Both the position numbers and the translations under genes were made by a program. Shown one piece after another: positions 7,203-16,575 of a stretch of 64,000 bases of DNA. How positions within the stretch are numbered: the first letter of the stretch is position 1; each line of letters begins with the position of its first letter. Origin of the DNA: Clostridium_AD estertheticum_D (lineage in GTDB: Bacteria; Bacillota; Clostridia; Clostridiales; Clostridiaceae); contig NZ_JAHLDM010000013.1 of assembly GCF_018861295.1 (NCBI RefSeq), positions 62,001 through 126,000 of the forward strand, read 5' to 3'. The notes below the pieces were generated by a model that made no database searches, had not been told where the DNA came from, and was given only the letters and a program-made list of their open reading frames with translations.

Positions 7203-9848
7203 ATGGAGAATTTAGGCTTGAATGAAATTAGAGAATCATTTCTAACATTTTTTGAAGGTAAAAAACATCTTAGACTGGAGAGTTTCCCTCTAGTACCTAA
7301 GAATGATAATAGTTTATTACTTGTAAATGCAGGTATGCAACCACTTAAATCATATTTCACAGGAATTCAAACACCACCTAGTGTTAGAATAACTGACTGT
7401 CAAAAGTGTATTAGAACAGGAGATATCGAGAATGTGGGTAAGACATCAAGGCATGGTACTTTCTTTGAAATGCTAGGGAATTTTTCTTTTGGTGATTATT
7501 TTAAGCAGGAGATTATTCCATGGGCTTGGGAATATGTGACTGAGGTTTTAAATATACCAAAAGAAATGTTGTATGTTACTGTATATTTAGAGGATGATGA
7601 GGCTTTTAATATATGGAATAAAAATACAAATATTGATCCGCTACATATTTTTAAATTAGGAAAAGAAGAGAACTTTTGGGAAATAGGTCAGGGACCTTGT
7701 GGTCCAAGTTCAGAAATACATTTTGATAGAAATGTAAAATTAGGTAGAATAAAGACTAGCGAAGAGTTTATAGAAGCAGGAAATGAAGATAGAATAATAG
7801 AATTTTGGAATTTAGTATTTACTCAATTTGATAAGGACGAAAAAGGTAGTTATAATAAATTAAAGAATCCTAATATAGACACAGGTATGGGACTTGAGAG
7901 AATATCTGCTATAATGCAAGGCACAGATAGTATATTTGAAGTGGATACTATAAAAAATATTTTAAATGAAGTATCAAGGGTTACGGGTGCTAAATGCGGA
8001 GAAAACCCTGGAATCGACGTATCGTTAAAAATTATAACTGACCATGTTAGGAGTACAACCTTCATGATAAGTGATGGAATACTTCCTTCTAATGAGGGGA
8101 GAGGTTATGTTTTAAGACGTCTAATAAGGCGTGCTGCAAGGCATGGCAGACTACTTGGAATTAAAAATACTTTTTTATATGAACTCTGTGATATGGTTAT
8201 AAAAAATTCCTGCGTAGCATATCCGGAACTTAAGGAGAAAGCATCTTATATTAAGAAAGTTGTAAAAATTGAAGAGGAAAGATTTCTTGAAACTATAGAT
8301 TCAGGCATGGATATATTAAAAGGATATATACAGGAACTTGGAGTCAATAATGATAAAATATTAGGTGGAGATAAGGCTTTTAAATTATATGATACTTATG
8401 GATTTCCATATGAACTTACAGAAGAAATACTCGAAGATGTAGGCATAAAGATTGATTTGAAAGAATTTAATACTGAAATGCAAAATCAGAGACAGATGGC
8501 AAGAGATGCCAGGGGACAGTCAGATTACATGGGTAACGCAGACAATGTTTTGAATTTAATTCCTAAAGATATAGAAATCAAATTTGAAGGGTATGATAAA
8601 ACTGAATTGTTTTCTAAAGTAAAAGTTTTAATTAGTGAAGGCGAGATTGTTAAAGAACTTTCAAAAGGTTCAAAGGGAATAATTGTAACAGAAGTTACAC
8701 CTTTTTACGCTGAAATGGGGGGTCAGATCGGAGACAAGGGAATAATCTTTAATGATAATTTTAAGGCAGAGGTTTATGATTGTAAAAAGAGTATTTCTGG
8801 AAAAATTGTACATCTTGTCAAAATGATTGATGGAACATTGCTAACAGGAGAATTAGTAACTCTTAAGGTTAACGAGGATAGAAGAAATGAAATTTGTAGA
8901 AATCATTCAGCAACACATATGCTGCAAGAAGCTTTGAAAAAGGTATTAGGCGATCATGTTCATCAATCAGGATCATATGTAAATGAAGATAGATTAAGGT
9001 TCGATTTTACCCATTTTTCAGCATTAACGGAGATGGAAGTTATTAAAGTCCAAAAGATAGTAAATGACAATATTTTAAAGGCGTATACAGTTAATACGAG
9101 TGTCATGACTATAGAAAAGGCTAAGGAAAGCGGAGCTATAGCTTTGTTTGATGAAAAGTACAAAAATGATGTTAGAGTTGTATCTATAGGTGAATTCAGT
9201 AAGGAATTATGTGGAGGTACTCATGTTAAAAACACAGGAGAAATAGGTCTCTTTAAAATTTTATCTGAATCAGGGGTAGCTGCAGGAGTTAGAAGAATTG
9301 AAGCTATAACAGGTATTAATTCTATTGAATTTCTAGAGGATAAAAATAGTCAATTAAAAGATATTGCGAGTACATTAAAATGCTCCGAAAAGGACATAAT
9401 TAATAAATTACAACTTCAATTAGTTGAATTAAAAGATAAAGAGAAGGAAATAATATTATTAAAAGGAAAACTAGCTAGTTCTTCAGTCGATGAAATGTTA
9501 AACAATGTTAAAGAAGTTAAAGGTGTTAAGGTAATCTGTGGTACTGTACGCAATATGGACTCAGAGGCATTAAGGGATTTAGCTGATAAACTTCGCGATA
9601 AACTCGGTGATGGTGTAGTAGTACTTGGAAGTAGTGTAGGTGACAAAGTACAGTTTATTGCAATGGCATCTAAGTCCGCAATAGATAAAGGAATCCATTG
9701 TGGAAAAATAATTAAAGAAGTAGCTAAAATTGCTGGTGGCGGCGGTGGAGGTAGGCCGAATATGGCAGAGGCTGGCGGAAAACTTCCAGATAAATTAGAT
9801 GAGGCAATAGAGAATGTATGCTCTATTATTGAAAGATTAGTAAAATAG
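7203..9848 (+). CDS. alaS: Alanyl-tRNA synthetase
   Basis: This 881-residue class II synthetase charges tRNA-Ala. The N-terminal catalytic core holds motif 2 and motif 3 elements (TSRHGTFFEMLGNFSFGDYF; GRGYVLRRLIRRAARHG). The editing domain carries the metal ligands H568 and H572 (HSATH) and C670 with H674 (CGGTH). The C-terminal C-Ala domain ends with a glycine-rich GGGGGGRPNMAEAGG segment. All domains are complete. Its leader is a T-box, so expression responds to tRNA-Ala charging. GGAGGAG lies 6-8 nt before the ATG. Confidence 0.98.
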   Translation: MENLGLNEIRESFLTFFEGKKHLRLESFPLVPKNDNSLLLVNAGMQPLKSYFTGIQTPPSVRITDCQKCIRTGDIENVGKTSRHGTFFEMLGNFSFGDYFKQEIIPWAWEYVTEVLNIPKEMLYVTVYLEDDEAFNIWNKNTNIDPLHIFKLGKEENFWEIGQGPCGPSSEIHFDRNVKLGRIKTSEEFIEAGNEDRIIEFWNLVFTQFDKDEKGSYNKLKNPNIDTGMGLERISAIMQGTDSIFEVDTIKNILNEVSRVTGAKCGENPGIDVSLKIITDHVRSTTFMISDGILPSNEGRGYVLRRLIRRAARHGRLLGIKNTFLYELCDMVIKNSCVAYPELKEKASYIKKVVKIEEERFLETIDSGMDILKGYIQELGVNNDKILGGDKAFKLYDTYGFPYELTEEILEDVGIKIDLKEFNTEMQNQRQMARDARGQSDYMGNADNVLNLIPKDIEIKFEGYDKTELFSKVKVLISEGEIVKELSKGSKGIIVTEVTPFYAEMGGQIGDKGIIFNDNFKAEVYDCKKSISGKIVHLVKMIDGTLLTGELVTLKVNEDRRNEICRNHSATHMLQEALKKVLGDHVHQSGSYVNEDRLRFDFTHFSALTEMEVIKVQKIVNDNILKAYTVNTSVMTIEKAKESGAIALFDEKYKNDVRVVSIGEFSKELCGGTHVKNTGEIGLFKILSESGVAAGVRRIEAITGINSIEFLEDKNSQLKDIASTLKCSEKDIINKLQLQLVELKDKEKEIILLKGKLASSSVDEMLNNVKEVKGVKVICGTVRNMDSEALRDLADKLRDKLGDGVVVLGSSVGDKVQFIAMASKSAIDKGIHCGKIIKEVAKIAGGGGGGRPNMAEAGGKLPDKLDEAIENVCSIIERLVK

Positions 9849-10027
9849 TATACTTTTTGTAATAGTTGTTTTATAATATAATTAATTAGAAATAATTTAA
9901 TTATCGTTAGTATATAATTGTACAACTTTTTATAAAAAAATTATAAAATATTACGAAGTGATTTCTGAGTGTACTAAAATATGGTAAATTACAGTGTTTA
10001 GTGTATTATAAGGAAGGGGTGTATAGA

Positions 10028-10285
10028 ATGGATAGTAATCAAAATACAGTCCAATTTGATTTTGTAAAAGATAAAAAGGATTTAACGAAAACTATTTTAA
10101 CTGACGTATATAATTCGCTTATAAAAAAGGGATATAACCCAGTAAATCAAATGGTAGGATATTTAATTTCTGGAGATCCTACATATATAACGAACTATAA
10201 TGGAGCAAGGGCGTTAGTAAGAAAGCTAGAAAGAGATGAAATATTAGAAGAAGTTTTAAAATCTTATCTAGACATAAAAAAATAA
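10028..10285 (+). CDS. ireB: IreB family regulatory phosphoprotein (UPF0297)
   Basis: This 85-residue protein begins MDSNQNTVQFDF and contains the family signature NPVNQMVGYLISGDPTYITN. In Enterococcus the homologue IreB is a substrate of the PASTA kinase IreK and lowers cephalosporin resistance; the same link here is inference. I chose the ATG at 10028, just after AAGGAAGGGG, over an in-frame ATG at 10001 that has no ribosome site. It precedes ruvX and the DUF1292 gene, the usual Firmicutes trio. Confidence 0.9.
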   Translation: MDSNQNTVQFDFVKDKKDLTKTILTDVYNSLIKKGYNPVNQMVGYLISGDPTYITNYNGARALVRKLERDEILEEVLKSYLDIKK

Positions 10286-10310
10286 AATGCCCATATGGGC
10301 ATTTTATTTT
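10282..10310 (+). terminator. Intrinsic terminator after ireB
   Basis: An 11-bp perfect stem (10282-10292 with 10297-10307) with ATAT loop includes TGCCC/GGGCA and is followed by TTTTTT. It overlaps the ireB stop codon, and ruvX begins about 50 nt later, so it may be only partly efficient. Confidence 0.85.
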
Positions 10311-10358
10311 TTAAGATAATACTGTAATATAATAAGGCTAATGGTAAAGGAGGTTTAC

Positions 10359-10778
10359 ATGAGAATACTAGGATTAGATATTGGAGATAGAACAATAGGG
10401 ATAGCTGTGTGTGATCCACTTGGCTTAACTGCACAAGGAATTACAACAATTAAAAGAAAAAGCATAGTAACAGACATAGAAGAAATTGATAAAATATGTA
10501 AAAAGTACAATGTAGAAAGTTTTGTATCAGGACTTCCTAAAAACATGAATGGTACTATTGGACCTCAAGGAGAAAAGGTTCAACGGTTCTGTGAAAAGCT
10601 TCGAGAGACATTGAACTTAGAAGTGAAAATGTGGGATGAAAGATTAACTACAGTCGCTGCTAATAGAGTAATGCTTGAGGGGGATTTATCAAGGTCAAAA
10701 CGAAAAAAAATTGTTGATAAAATTGCAGCTACATTCATTTTGCAAGGATATTTAGACAGTTTAGGTACACGTTTATAA
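10359..10778 (+). CDS. ruvX: Holliday junction resolvase RuvX (YqgF)
   Basis: This 139-residue RNase H-fold protein starts MRILGLDIGDRTIG, which carries the first catalytic aspartate. Further acidic motifs are SFVSGLPKNMNG and WDERLTT. Homologues act as putative Holliday junction resolvase or in 16S pre-rRNA 5' end processing. The start at 10359 follows AAAGGAGG with ideal spacing; an upstream in-frame ATG at 10341 lies before the ribosome site and is rejected. It sits between ireB and a DUF1292 gene. Confidence 0.92.
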   Translation: MRILGLDIGDRTIGIAVCDPLGLTAQGITTIKRKSIVTDIEEIDKICKKYNVESFVSGLPKNMNGTIGPQGEKVQRFCEKLRETLNLEVKMWDERLTTVAANRVMLEGDLSRSKRKKIVDKIAATFILQGYLDSLGTRL

Positions 10779-10795
10779 AACGAACTATCACAAAA

Positions 10796-10817
10796 CAGGA
10801 GATTAAATCATCTCCTG
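10796..10817 (+). other. Short hairpin after ruvX
   Basis: CAGGAGAT (10796-10803) and ATCTCCTG (10810-10817) form an 8-bp stem with a 6-nt loop. There is no T-run after it. It could be a weak terminator or processing signal between ruvX and the DUF1292 gene. Confidence 0.4.
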
Positions 10818-10864
10818 CGGAGCTGCAATATTATTTATTACATAATGAAAAAGGAGATAAAAAA

Positions 10865-11122
10865 ATGGATAACAATGTAGAGACTGTACTATTATATGAT
10901 GAAGAAGGTAAGGAAATAGAATTTGATGTGCTGACAAAATTGGACATTAAAGATAAGGAATATGTTATAGTTGCACCAACTGGAGAGGAAGACATTGATG
11001 CAATTGCACTAAGAATTGAAAAGGATGAAGATGGCAATGATATTTTAGTAACAATAGAAGACGATGAAGAGTTTGAAATGATTTCAGAAGCATATGATGC
11101 GATTTCTTCTGATGAGATTTAA
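10865..11122 (+). CDS. DUF1292 domain protein
   Basis: This 85-residue, strongly acidic protein has the DUF1292 pattern: VLLYDEEGKEIEFDVL near the N-terminus, EYVIVAP in the middle, and an Asp/Glu-rich C-terminus. The family is widespread in Firmicutes next to ruvX (B. subtilis YrzB) and has no established function. AAAAAGGAG precedes the ATG. The high acidity and small size suggest a soluble cytoplasmic protein. Confidence 0.85.
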   Translation: MDNNVETVLLYDEEGKEIEFDVLTKLDIKDKEYVIVAPTGEEDIDAIALRIEKDEDGNDILVTIEDDEEFEMISEAYDAISSDEI

Positions 11123-11194
11123 TCTTATTATAGAAGAAAACCTCAATTAAATTGAAAAAATTTTAAACAAATTATCCTGGTTTCTTAATACTAA

Positions 11195-11234
11195 ATGATT
11201 ATCAATTGACATTACTTAAAAAAAGTATTAAAAT
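11195..11234 (+). promoter_or_regulatory. Promoter with partial Fur box for the fur gene
   Basis: TTGACA at 11206-11211 and TAAAAT at 11229-11234 are 17 bp apart. The sequence ATGATTATCAAT at 11195-11206, touching the -35 element, matches about one and a half repeats of the Fur/PerR operator core (ATTATCA). This arrangement predicts autoregulation by the gene product downstream; binding is inferred. Confidence 0.6.
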
Positions 11235-11299
11235 GAACCTATAGTAAAGAAATTTATACTTATAGGTCAAATGATGGTTATAAGAAAAGGGGTATATAT

Positions 11300-11752
11300 A
11301 TGTCAAAGGTATCTCCAGAGAGCGTTGAGAGTTTAAAAGAAACCTTAAAACAAGAGGGATATAAACTAACTCCACAGAGAAGAGCTATTTTAAATGGAAT
11401 AATTAAAAGTGAAGGTAGCCATCTTACTGCGGAAGAACTATATGACTTGGTTAAAATTGACTGCCCGGAAATAGGTCTTGCTACAATTTATAGAACCGTT
11501 CAACTTTTAGAAGAGATGGGCGTAATTAGAAAATTTGATTTAGATGATGGATGTAGTCGATATGAACTTAACCATCAAGATGAGCGCCATCAGCATCATC
11601 ACCTTATATGTAACCGGTGTGGTAAAGTGTTAGAAGTACAAGGGGATTTACTTGAAGAATTAGAATCAATTGTTGAAAAAGAATATAATTTCAAGATTGA
11701 AGACCATAGTTTGAAATTTTATGGTGTTTGTGAAAAATGTGCAGGCAAATAA
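11300..11752 (+). CDS. fur: Fur family metalloregulator
   Basis: This 150-residue winged-helix repressor has the DNA-recognition helix GLATIYRTVQLL at about residues 59-70. It has histidine-rich metal sites (RHQHHHLIC) and two CxxC pairs (C104/C107 and C144/C147) for structural zinc. Fur, PerR and Zur cannot be separated safely by eye, so the symbol is the family default. A putative operator overlaps its own promoter. AAAAGGGG serves as ribosome site. Confidence 0.85.
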   Translation: MSKVSPESVESLKETLKQEGYKLTPQRRAILNGIIKSEGSHLTAEELYDLVKIDCPEIGLATIYRTVQLLEEMGVIRKFDLDDGCSRYELNHQDERHQHHHLICNRCGKVLEVQGDLLEELESIVEKEYNFKIEDHSLKFYGVCEKCAGK

Positions 11753-11876
11753 CTTTTGAATTGATAGATTATAAAGTAAATGTTTGGATTTATGTAGGAT
11801 TATATAATAAAAAAACTAATTATATGATATAATTTAAGTGAATTTATCATTTTTTAATATTGAGTAACAGACATAG

Positions 11877-11955
11877 TTGACTTTTTTGCAAGATAATATT
11901 AGAATAAGTATAGTAAATGCGAAAATTGGATACTTCAAGGCGTATCCAATTTTCG
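11877..11955 (+). promoter_or_regulatory. typA promoter and 5' leader hairpin
   Basis: TTGACT (11877-11882) and TAGAAT (11900-11905) are spaced 17 bp. Right after the predicted start comes a 14-bp perfect stem (11920-11933 with 11942-11955) with an 8-nt loop. It is followed by only TTTGTGT, so it may be a weak attenuator, a 5' stabiliser of the typA mRNA, or the end of read-through from fur. Confidence 0.55.
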
Positions 11956-12000
11956 TTTGTGTAAAATGTGTAAACACATGAAAAAAATTGGAGGATTAAT

Positions 12001-13827
12001 ATGAATTTATTTACAAGAAATGACGTTAGAAATATAGCAATTATTGCCCACGTAGATCACGGCAAGACAACACTAGTGGATTGTTTACTTAAACAAAGTA
12101 ATATTTTTAGAGAAAATGAAAAAGTACAAGAGAGAGTAATGGATTCAAATGATTTAGAAAAAGAAAGAGGAATAACAATTCTTTCTAAAAATACTGCAGT
12201 AATGCATAATGGAATTAAAATAAATATAGTTGATACTCCAGGACATGCTGATTTTGGTGGAGAAGTTGAACGTGTGCTTAAGATGGTTGATAGTGTACTT
12301 CTTGTAGTTGATGCATATGAAGGTCCAATGCCACAAACCAAATTTGTTTTAAAGAAAGCATTAGAATTAGACCTTAGACCTATCGTTGTTATAAACAAAA
12401 TTGATAGAAAAGATGCTCGTCCAACTGAAGTTCTTGATGAAGTGTTTGACCTATTTGTTGAACTTGGAGCAGATGATGAACAATTAGATTTTGCAGTTGT
12501 ATATGCTTCTGCTAGAGAAGGGTTTGCAAAACTTGAAGTTGATGATGTAAGTGATAACATGGAACCATTATTTGATTCTATAGTAAAGAATGTAAAGGCA
12601 CCAGAAGGATATTTAGATATGCCACTTCAAATGCTTATTTCTACTATTGATTATAATGAGTATGTTGGAAAAATTGGAATAGGAAAAATCCAAAGAGGAT
12701 CAATTAAAAGAAATGAACAAGTTGCACTTATAGCTAAAGATGGAACAATAAGCAACGTTAAAGTTTCAGCTCTTTTCGTTTATGATGGACTTAAGAGAGT
12801 AGAAACTGAAGAAGCAATTCTTGGTGATATCGTAGCAGTTTCTGGTATTCCAAACATTAACATTGGTGAAACAATAGCTAATGTGCTTGAGCCAGAGGCA
12901 CTTCCATTCGTTGAAATTGATGAGCCTACTTTAACTATGAATTTCATGGTTAATAATTCTCCTTTTGCAGGTCAAGAAGGAACTTTTGTAACATCAAGGC
13001 ACATAAGAGATAGACTTATGAAAGAACTTGAAACAAATGTTAGTTTAAGAGTAGTAGAAGCTGAAGAAGCAGATGGTTTCGAAGTAAGCGGAAGAGGAGA
13101 ACTTCATCTTTCAGTTCTAATTGAAACTATGAGACGTGAAGGATATGAATTCCAAGTGTCAAAAGCTAATGTTATATATAAAGAGGAAGATGGGCATAAA
13201 ACAGAGCCAATTGAATTCCTTACAATTGACGTTCCAGAAGAATTTATGGGCGTTGTTATGGAGAAAATGGGACCTAGAAAAGCAGAAATGGTTAATATGA
13301 CTTCTGCCATAAATGGATACACTAGATTAGAATTTAAAGTACCATCAAGAGGATTGATTGGATTTAGAAGTGAACTTATGACTGATACTAAAGGTAATGG
13401 TATAATGAATCACGTTCTAGATGGTTACGATAGATTTAAGGGCGAGATTCCAGATAGAAGTAGAGGTTCACTAATTGTATTTGAAGGTGGAGAAACTATA
13501 ACTTACGGATTATTTAATGCTCAGGATCGTGGTACTCTTTTCTTAGAACCAGGAGTACCTGTATATGCTGGAATGATTGCTGGAGAATGTGCAAGAAGTG
13601 GAGACATGGAAATAAATGTTTGTAGAAAGAAACAATTAACAAACACTAGATCTTCAGGAGCAGATGAATCACCAAAACTTGTTCCAGTAAAACCTATGAC
13701 GCTAGAGCAGTGCTTAGAATTTATAGCAATAGATGAGCTAGTTGAAATTACTCCTCTAAATATTAGGATGAGAAAAAGAATATTAGATTCAGGTGAAAGA
13801 AAAAGAGCCGGTGGCAAAAAGAAATAA
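12001..13827 (+). CDS. typA: Ribosome-associated GTPase TypA/BipA
   Basis: This 608-residue translational GTPase helps late 50S assembly and stress adaptation, and in several bacteria matters for growth in the cold. The G1 motif AHVDHGKTT is at residues 16-24; G2 RGITI, G3 DTPGHADF and G4 NKID follow. EF-G-like domains II, III and V and the BipA-specific C-terminal domain (PVKPMTLEQCLEFI) are complete. It has its own promoter and hairpin leader. GGAGG precedes the ATG at normal distance. A terminator follows at 13861. Confidence 0.97.
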   Translation: MNLFTRNDVRNIAIIAHVDHGKTTLVDCLLKQSNIFRENEKVQERVMDSNDLEKERGITILSKNTAVMHNGIKINIVDTPGHADFGGEVERVLKMVDSVLLVVDAYEGPMPQTKFVLKKALELDLRPIVVINKIDRKDARPTEVLDEVFDLFVELGADDEQLDFAVVYASAREGFAKLEVDDVSDNMEPLFDSIVKNVKAPEGYLDMPLQMLISTIDYNEYVGKIGIGKIQRGSIKRNEQVALIAKDGTISNVKVSALFVYDGLKRVETEEAILGDIVAVSGIPNINIGETIANVLEPEALPFVEIDEPTLTMNFMVNNSPFAGQEGTFVTSRHIRDRLMKELETNVSLRVVEAEEADGFEVSGRGELHLSVLIETMRREGYEFQVSKANVIYKEEDGHKTEPIEFLTIDVPEEFMGVVMEKMGPRKAEMVNMTSAINGYTRLEFKVPSRGLIGFRSELMTDTKGNGIMNHVLDGYDRFKGEIPDRSRGSLIVFEGGETITYGLFNAQDRGTLFLEPGVPVYAGMIAGECARSGDMEINVCRKKQLTNTRSSGADESPKLVPVKPMTLEQCLEFIAIDELVEITPLNIRMRKRILDSGERKRAGGKKK

Positions 13828-13860
13828 ATAAAACAAAAAGTAAATAATTTTATTAATAAA

Positions 13861-13902
13861 AAAGAAAACCGCATAATTAATTTATATGGTTTTCTTTTTT
13901 AA
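13861..13902 (+). terminator. Intrinsic terminator after typA
   Basis: AAAGAAAACC (13861-13870) pairs with GGTTTTCTTT (13889-13898), extended inside by further pairs, and runs into a T-tract. It closes the typA transcript before the trmR operon. Confidence 0.88.
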
Positions 13903-13987
13903 TATAAAAGCTGTTTATACATATTAATATAAAGATGAAGCGCAAGGAATTTAGTTAACTTGTGTTATTAATTTTGGAGGAAAGTAA

Positions 13988-14647
13988 ATGAGTGGGGTAA
14001 CATATGATTATATGGAGCAATATTTAAGAGAACTTATACCAAGTAATAGTGGTATTTTAGATGATCTAGAAAAGTTTTCTATTAAAAACAGAGTTCCTAT
14101 AGTTCAAAAGGAAACTGCAAAATTTTTAGAGTTAATGGTAAAAATGAATAGACCTAAAAAGATCTTAGAACTTGGAACTGCTATAGGATATTCTGCTATT
14201 TTAATGAATATCGCATCATCTGGTTTAAGTGAAATTACAACTATTGAAAGAGATCAAAGAATGATAGAAATTGCAACTGCTAATATAGCTAAATGTGGAC
14301 TGCAAAATAAAATCACTATTATAAAAGGAGATTGTTTAGAGCTTTTAGAAAGTCTCCAGGATGAATATGATATGATTTTTATGGATGCAGGCAAAGGACA
14401 CTATAATCATTTTCTTCCTAATTGCTTAAGGCTTTTAAAAAAAGATGGAGTTCTTATTGCAGATAATGTACTATTTAGAGGGATGGTTGCATCAAAAGAA
14501 CTTGCAACACATAGAAAAATCACTATAATAAAACGTATGAAAAGCTACTTAGAACTAGTATCTAGTAATGATGACCTTATAACTTCTGTAATACCAATGG
14601 GAGATGGCATATCAGTTACTGTAAGAAAGAATATAGGTAGCAGATAG
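13988..14647 (+). CDS. trmR: tRNA 5-hydroxyuridine methyltransferase TrmR-type O-methyltransferase
   Basis: This 219-residue class I SAM methyltransferase has motif I LELGTAIGYSAI at about residues 59-70 and DMIFMDAGKGHY near 126-137, the pattern of the catechol O-methyltransferase-like family. B. subtilis TrmR (YrrM) methylates 5-hydroxyuridine at tRNA position 34. The gene is followed at once by a U32 protein and udk, the same order as B. subtilis yrrM-yrrN-yrrO-udk, which supports the specific call. GGAGG lies before the ATG. Confidence 0.82.
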   Translation: MSGVTYDYMEQYLRELIPSNSGILDDLEKFSIKNRVPIVQKETAKFLELMVKMNRPKKILELGTAIGYSAILMNIASSGLSEITTIERDQRMIEIATANIAKCGLQNKITIIKGDCLELLESLQDEYDMIFMDAGKGHYNHFLPNCLRLLKKDGVLIADNVLFRGMVASKELATHRKITIIKRMKSYLELVSSNDDLITSVIPMGDGISVTVRKNIGSR

Positions 14648-14662
14648 GGGGGAATAAAACTT

Positions 14663-15886
14663 ATGAAACCAGAAATACTTGCACCAGCAGGTAATTTAGA
14701 AAAATTGAAAGCGGCTATAAATTTTGGCGCAGACGCGGTTTATTTAGGCGGAAGTAAATTGAATTTAAGGGCTTTTGCAGATAATTTTAGTAATGAAGAT
14801 TTAAAAGAAGGAATAGAATTTGCACACGTAAGGGATAAAAAGGTCTATGTTACTTTAAATGTTTTTCCTCATAATGATGATTTAGATGGCCTAGAAGATT
14901 ATTTAAAAGAAGTATATGAGATAGGCGCGGATGCTATCATTGTATCTGACCCAGGAATTATTATGACAGCGAGGGAAGTAGTACCAAATTTAGAAATACA
15001 TTTAAGCACTCAAGCTAATAATGTAAATTATAAGTCTGCTATTTTTTGGCATAAACAAGGGGTTAAAAGAATTGTTCTTGCAAGAGAATTGTCGTTAAAA
15101 GAAATTAAAGAAATTAGAGCAAAATTACCTGATACTTGTGAACTTGAAGCATTTGTCCATGGATCTATGTGTATGTCCTATTCAGGAAGATGTCTTATGT
15201 CAAATTATATGACGGGTAGGGATGCAAATCGTGGACAATGTGCTCAGCCATGCAGATATAAATATTTCCTAATGGAAGAAAAAAGGGATGGAGAATATTT
15301 CCCTGTAATTGAAGATGATAAAGGTTCTTATATAATGAATTCAAAAGACTTATGCATGATAGAACACATACCGGAACTTATGGAATCAGGCGTAATGTCC
15401 TTTAAAATAGAAGGAAGAATGAAAAGTTCATATTACGTCGCTTCTGTTTGTAAATCCTATAGAGAGGCTTTGGATGCGTATGTAGCAGATGGAGCAAATT
15501 ATAAATTTCAACAAAAATGGTTGGATAATCTATTAAAACCTAGTCACAGACAATTCTATACTGGATTTTATTTTGGGGATCCTAACAATCAGATATATGA
15601 ATCTTCGTCATATATTAGAAATTATGATATAGTTGGAGTAGTAAGAAAATATGATGAAAAAAGCAATATTGCAACAATTGAGCAAAAAAACAAAACGTAT
15701 CTTTGCGATACTGTTGAAGTGCTAAGACCTATAGGCGACAACATTTTAATTACATTAGATGATATGAGAAATTCTAAGGGAGAAAGTATACCATCTGCCC
15801 CAAGTGCTCAAATGATATTTACTGTAAGTGTTAAAGAAAAACTACGCGCGAATGATATCCTTATTAAGGCTAAGGAGAAAAAGTGA
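14663..15886 (+). CDS. U32 family protein, tRNA uridine-34 hydroxylation (TrhP/YrrO type)
   Basis: This 407-residue member of the former peptidase U32 family has the signature EAFVHGSMCMSYSGRC. Four cysteines at C170, C177, C193 and C197 are the likely Fe-S ligands known for TrhP. TrhP hydroxylates U34 with prephenate-derived chemistry, giving the substrate for TrmR, whose gene is directly upstream. B. subtilis has two adjacent U32 genes; here only one is present. It overlaps udk by 4 nt. The older name collagenase-like protease is likely misleading. Confidence 0.85.
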   Translation: MKPEILAPAGNLEKLKAAINFGADAVYLGGSKLNLRAFADNFSNEDLKEGIEFAHVRDKKVYVTLNVFPHNDDLDGLEDYLKEVYEIGADAIIVSDPGIIMTAREVVPNLEIHLSTQANNVNYKSAIFWHKQGVKRIVLARELSLKEIKEIRAKLPDTCELEAFVHGSMCMSYSGRCLMSNYMTGRDANRGQCAQPCRYKYFLMEEKRDGEYFPVIEDDKGSYIMNSKDLCMIEHIPELMESGVMSFKIEGRMKSSYYVASVCKSYREALDAYVADGANYKFQQKWLDNLLKPSHRQFYTGFYFGDPNNQIYESSSYIRNYDIVGVVRKYDEKSNIATIEQKNKTYLCDTVEVLRPIGDNILITLDDMRNSKGESIPSAPSAQMIFTVSVKEKLRANDILIKAKEKK

Positions 15887-16509
15887 TGAATCATCCTATA
15901 CTAATCGGGATAACTGGCGGGACTGGTTCTGGAAAGAGCACTATTGCTAGAGAAATATATAAACATTTTGATGAGTCATGTATTGCTATGATTGAACAAG
16001 ATTCTTATTATAAAGATCAAAGTGAATTCTCTCTTGAAGATAGAATTAAAACAAACTATGATCATCCTGATGCATTTGATTCGAAGCTTTTAGTGGAACA
16101 TTTTAATCTTCTTTTAAAAGGTAAAGTTATTGAAAAACCAATATATGATTTTAAAATATTTAACCGAACAAAAGAAACAATTTGTGTAAAACCTAGGGAT
16201 ATAATTATATTTGAAGGAATACTTATACTGGATAATAAAATTCTTCGTGATATGTTAGATATTAAAATATATGTAGATACTGATGCAGATGTAAGGTTTA
16301 TAAGAAGACTTACAAGGGATATTAAAGAAAGAGGAAGAACAATGGAGTCTGTTATAAAGCAATATCTAAACGTAGTTAAACCGATGCATGAGCAATTTAT
16401 AGAACCTACTAAAAGATACGCAGATATTATAATACCAGAAGGTGGACATAATAAGGTAGCTATTGATATAATTACTGCAAATATAAGTCAGATACTACAA
16501 AGTCGATAA
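15883..16509 (+). CDS. udk: Uridine kinase
   Basis: This 208-residue kinase phosphorylates uridine and cytidine in pyrimidine salvage. The Walker A motif GGTGSGKST is at residues 12-20 and the Asp-containing IIFEGILIL strand follows. The ATG at 15883 overlaps the U32 gene stop as ATGATGA; the next ATG at 15886 is equally possible. It ends the trmR transcription unit unless transcription continues through the hairpin at 16530 into the penicillin-binding protein gene. Confidence 0.93.
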   Translation: MMNHPILIGITGGTGSGKSTIAREIYKHFDESCIAMIEQDSYYKDQSEFSLEDRIKTNYDHPDAFDSKLLVEHFNLLLKGKVIEKPIYDFKIFNRTKETICVKPRDIIIFEGILILDNKILRDMLDIKIYVDTDADVRFIRRLTRDIKERGRTMESVIKQYLNVVKPMHEQFIEPTKRYADIIIPEGGHNKVAIDIITANISQILQSR

Positions 16510-16529
16510 AAATAATGCATGAGCAGTAT

Positions 16530-16575
16530 AAAACATCTCATTCTAGGCTAGAATTAGTCTAGGGGAGGTGTTTTT
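16530..16575 (+). promoter_or_regulatory. Terminator-like hairpin that hides the ribosome site of the PBP gene
   Basis: AAAACATCTC (16530-16539) pairs with GAGGTGTTTT (16565-16574), with one G-U pair and a 25-nt inner region that can fold further. The only good ribosome site for the following gene, GGGGAGGTG (16562-16570), is inside the 3' arm, and the T-run ends exactly at the ATG (16576). The element could end udk transcription, or mask translation when read through. Confidence 0.6.

Noticed and set aside
9416..9925. 169-codon minus-strand open frame over the 3' end of alaS
   Set aside because: It is antisense to the conserved C-Ala domain; its proline run is the mirror of the glycine-rich alaS segment.
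10001..10027. Longer ireB start
   Set aside because: The ATG at 10001 lies upstream of the ribosome site AAGGAAGGGG; the family begins near the ATG at 10028.
12057..12560. 167-codon minus-strand open frame inside typA
   Set aside because: It is antisense to the conserved GTPase domain, with Ser/Thr-rich composition and no ribosome site.
14663..15886. Collagenase-like protease function for the U32 protein
   Set aside because: The four-cysteine cluster and the trmR-udk context fit tRNA hydroxylation better than proteolysis.
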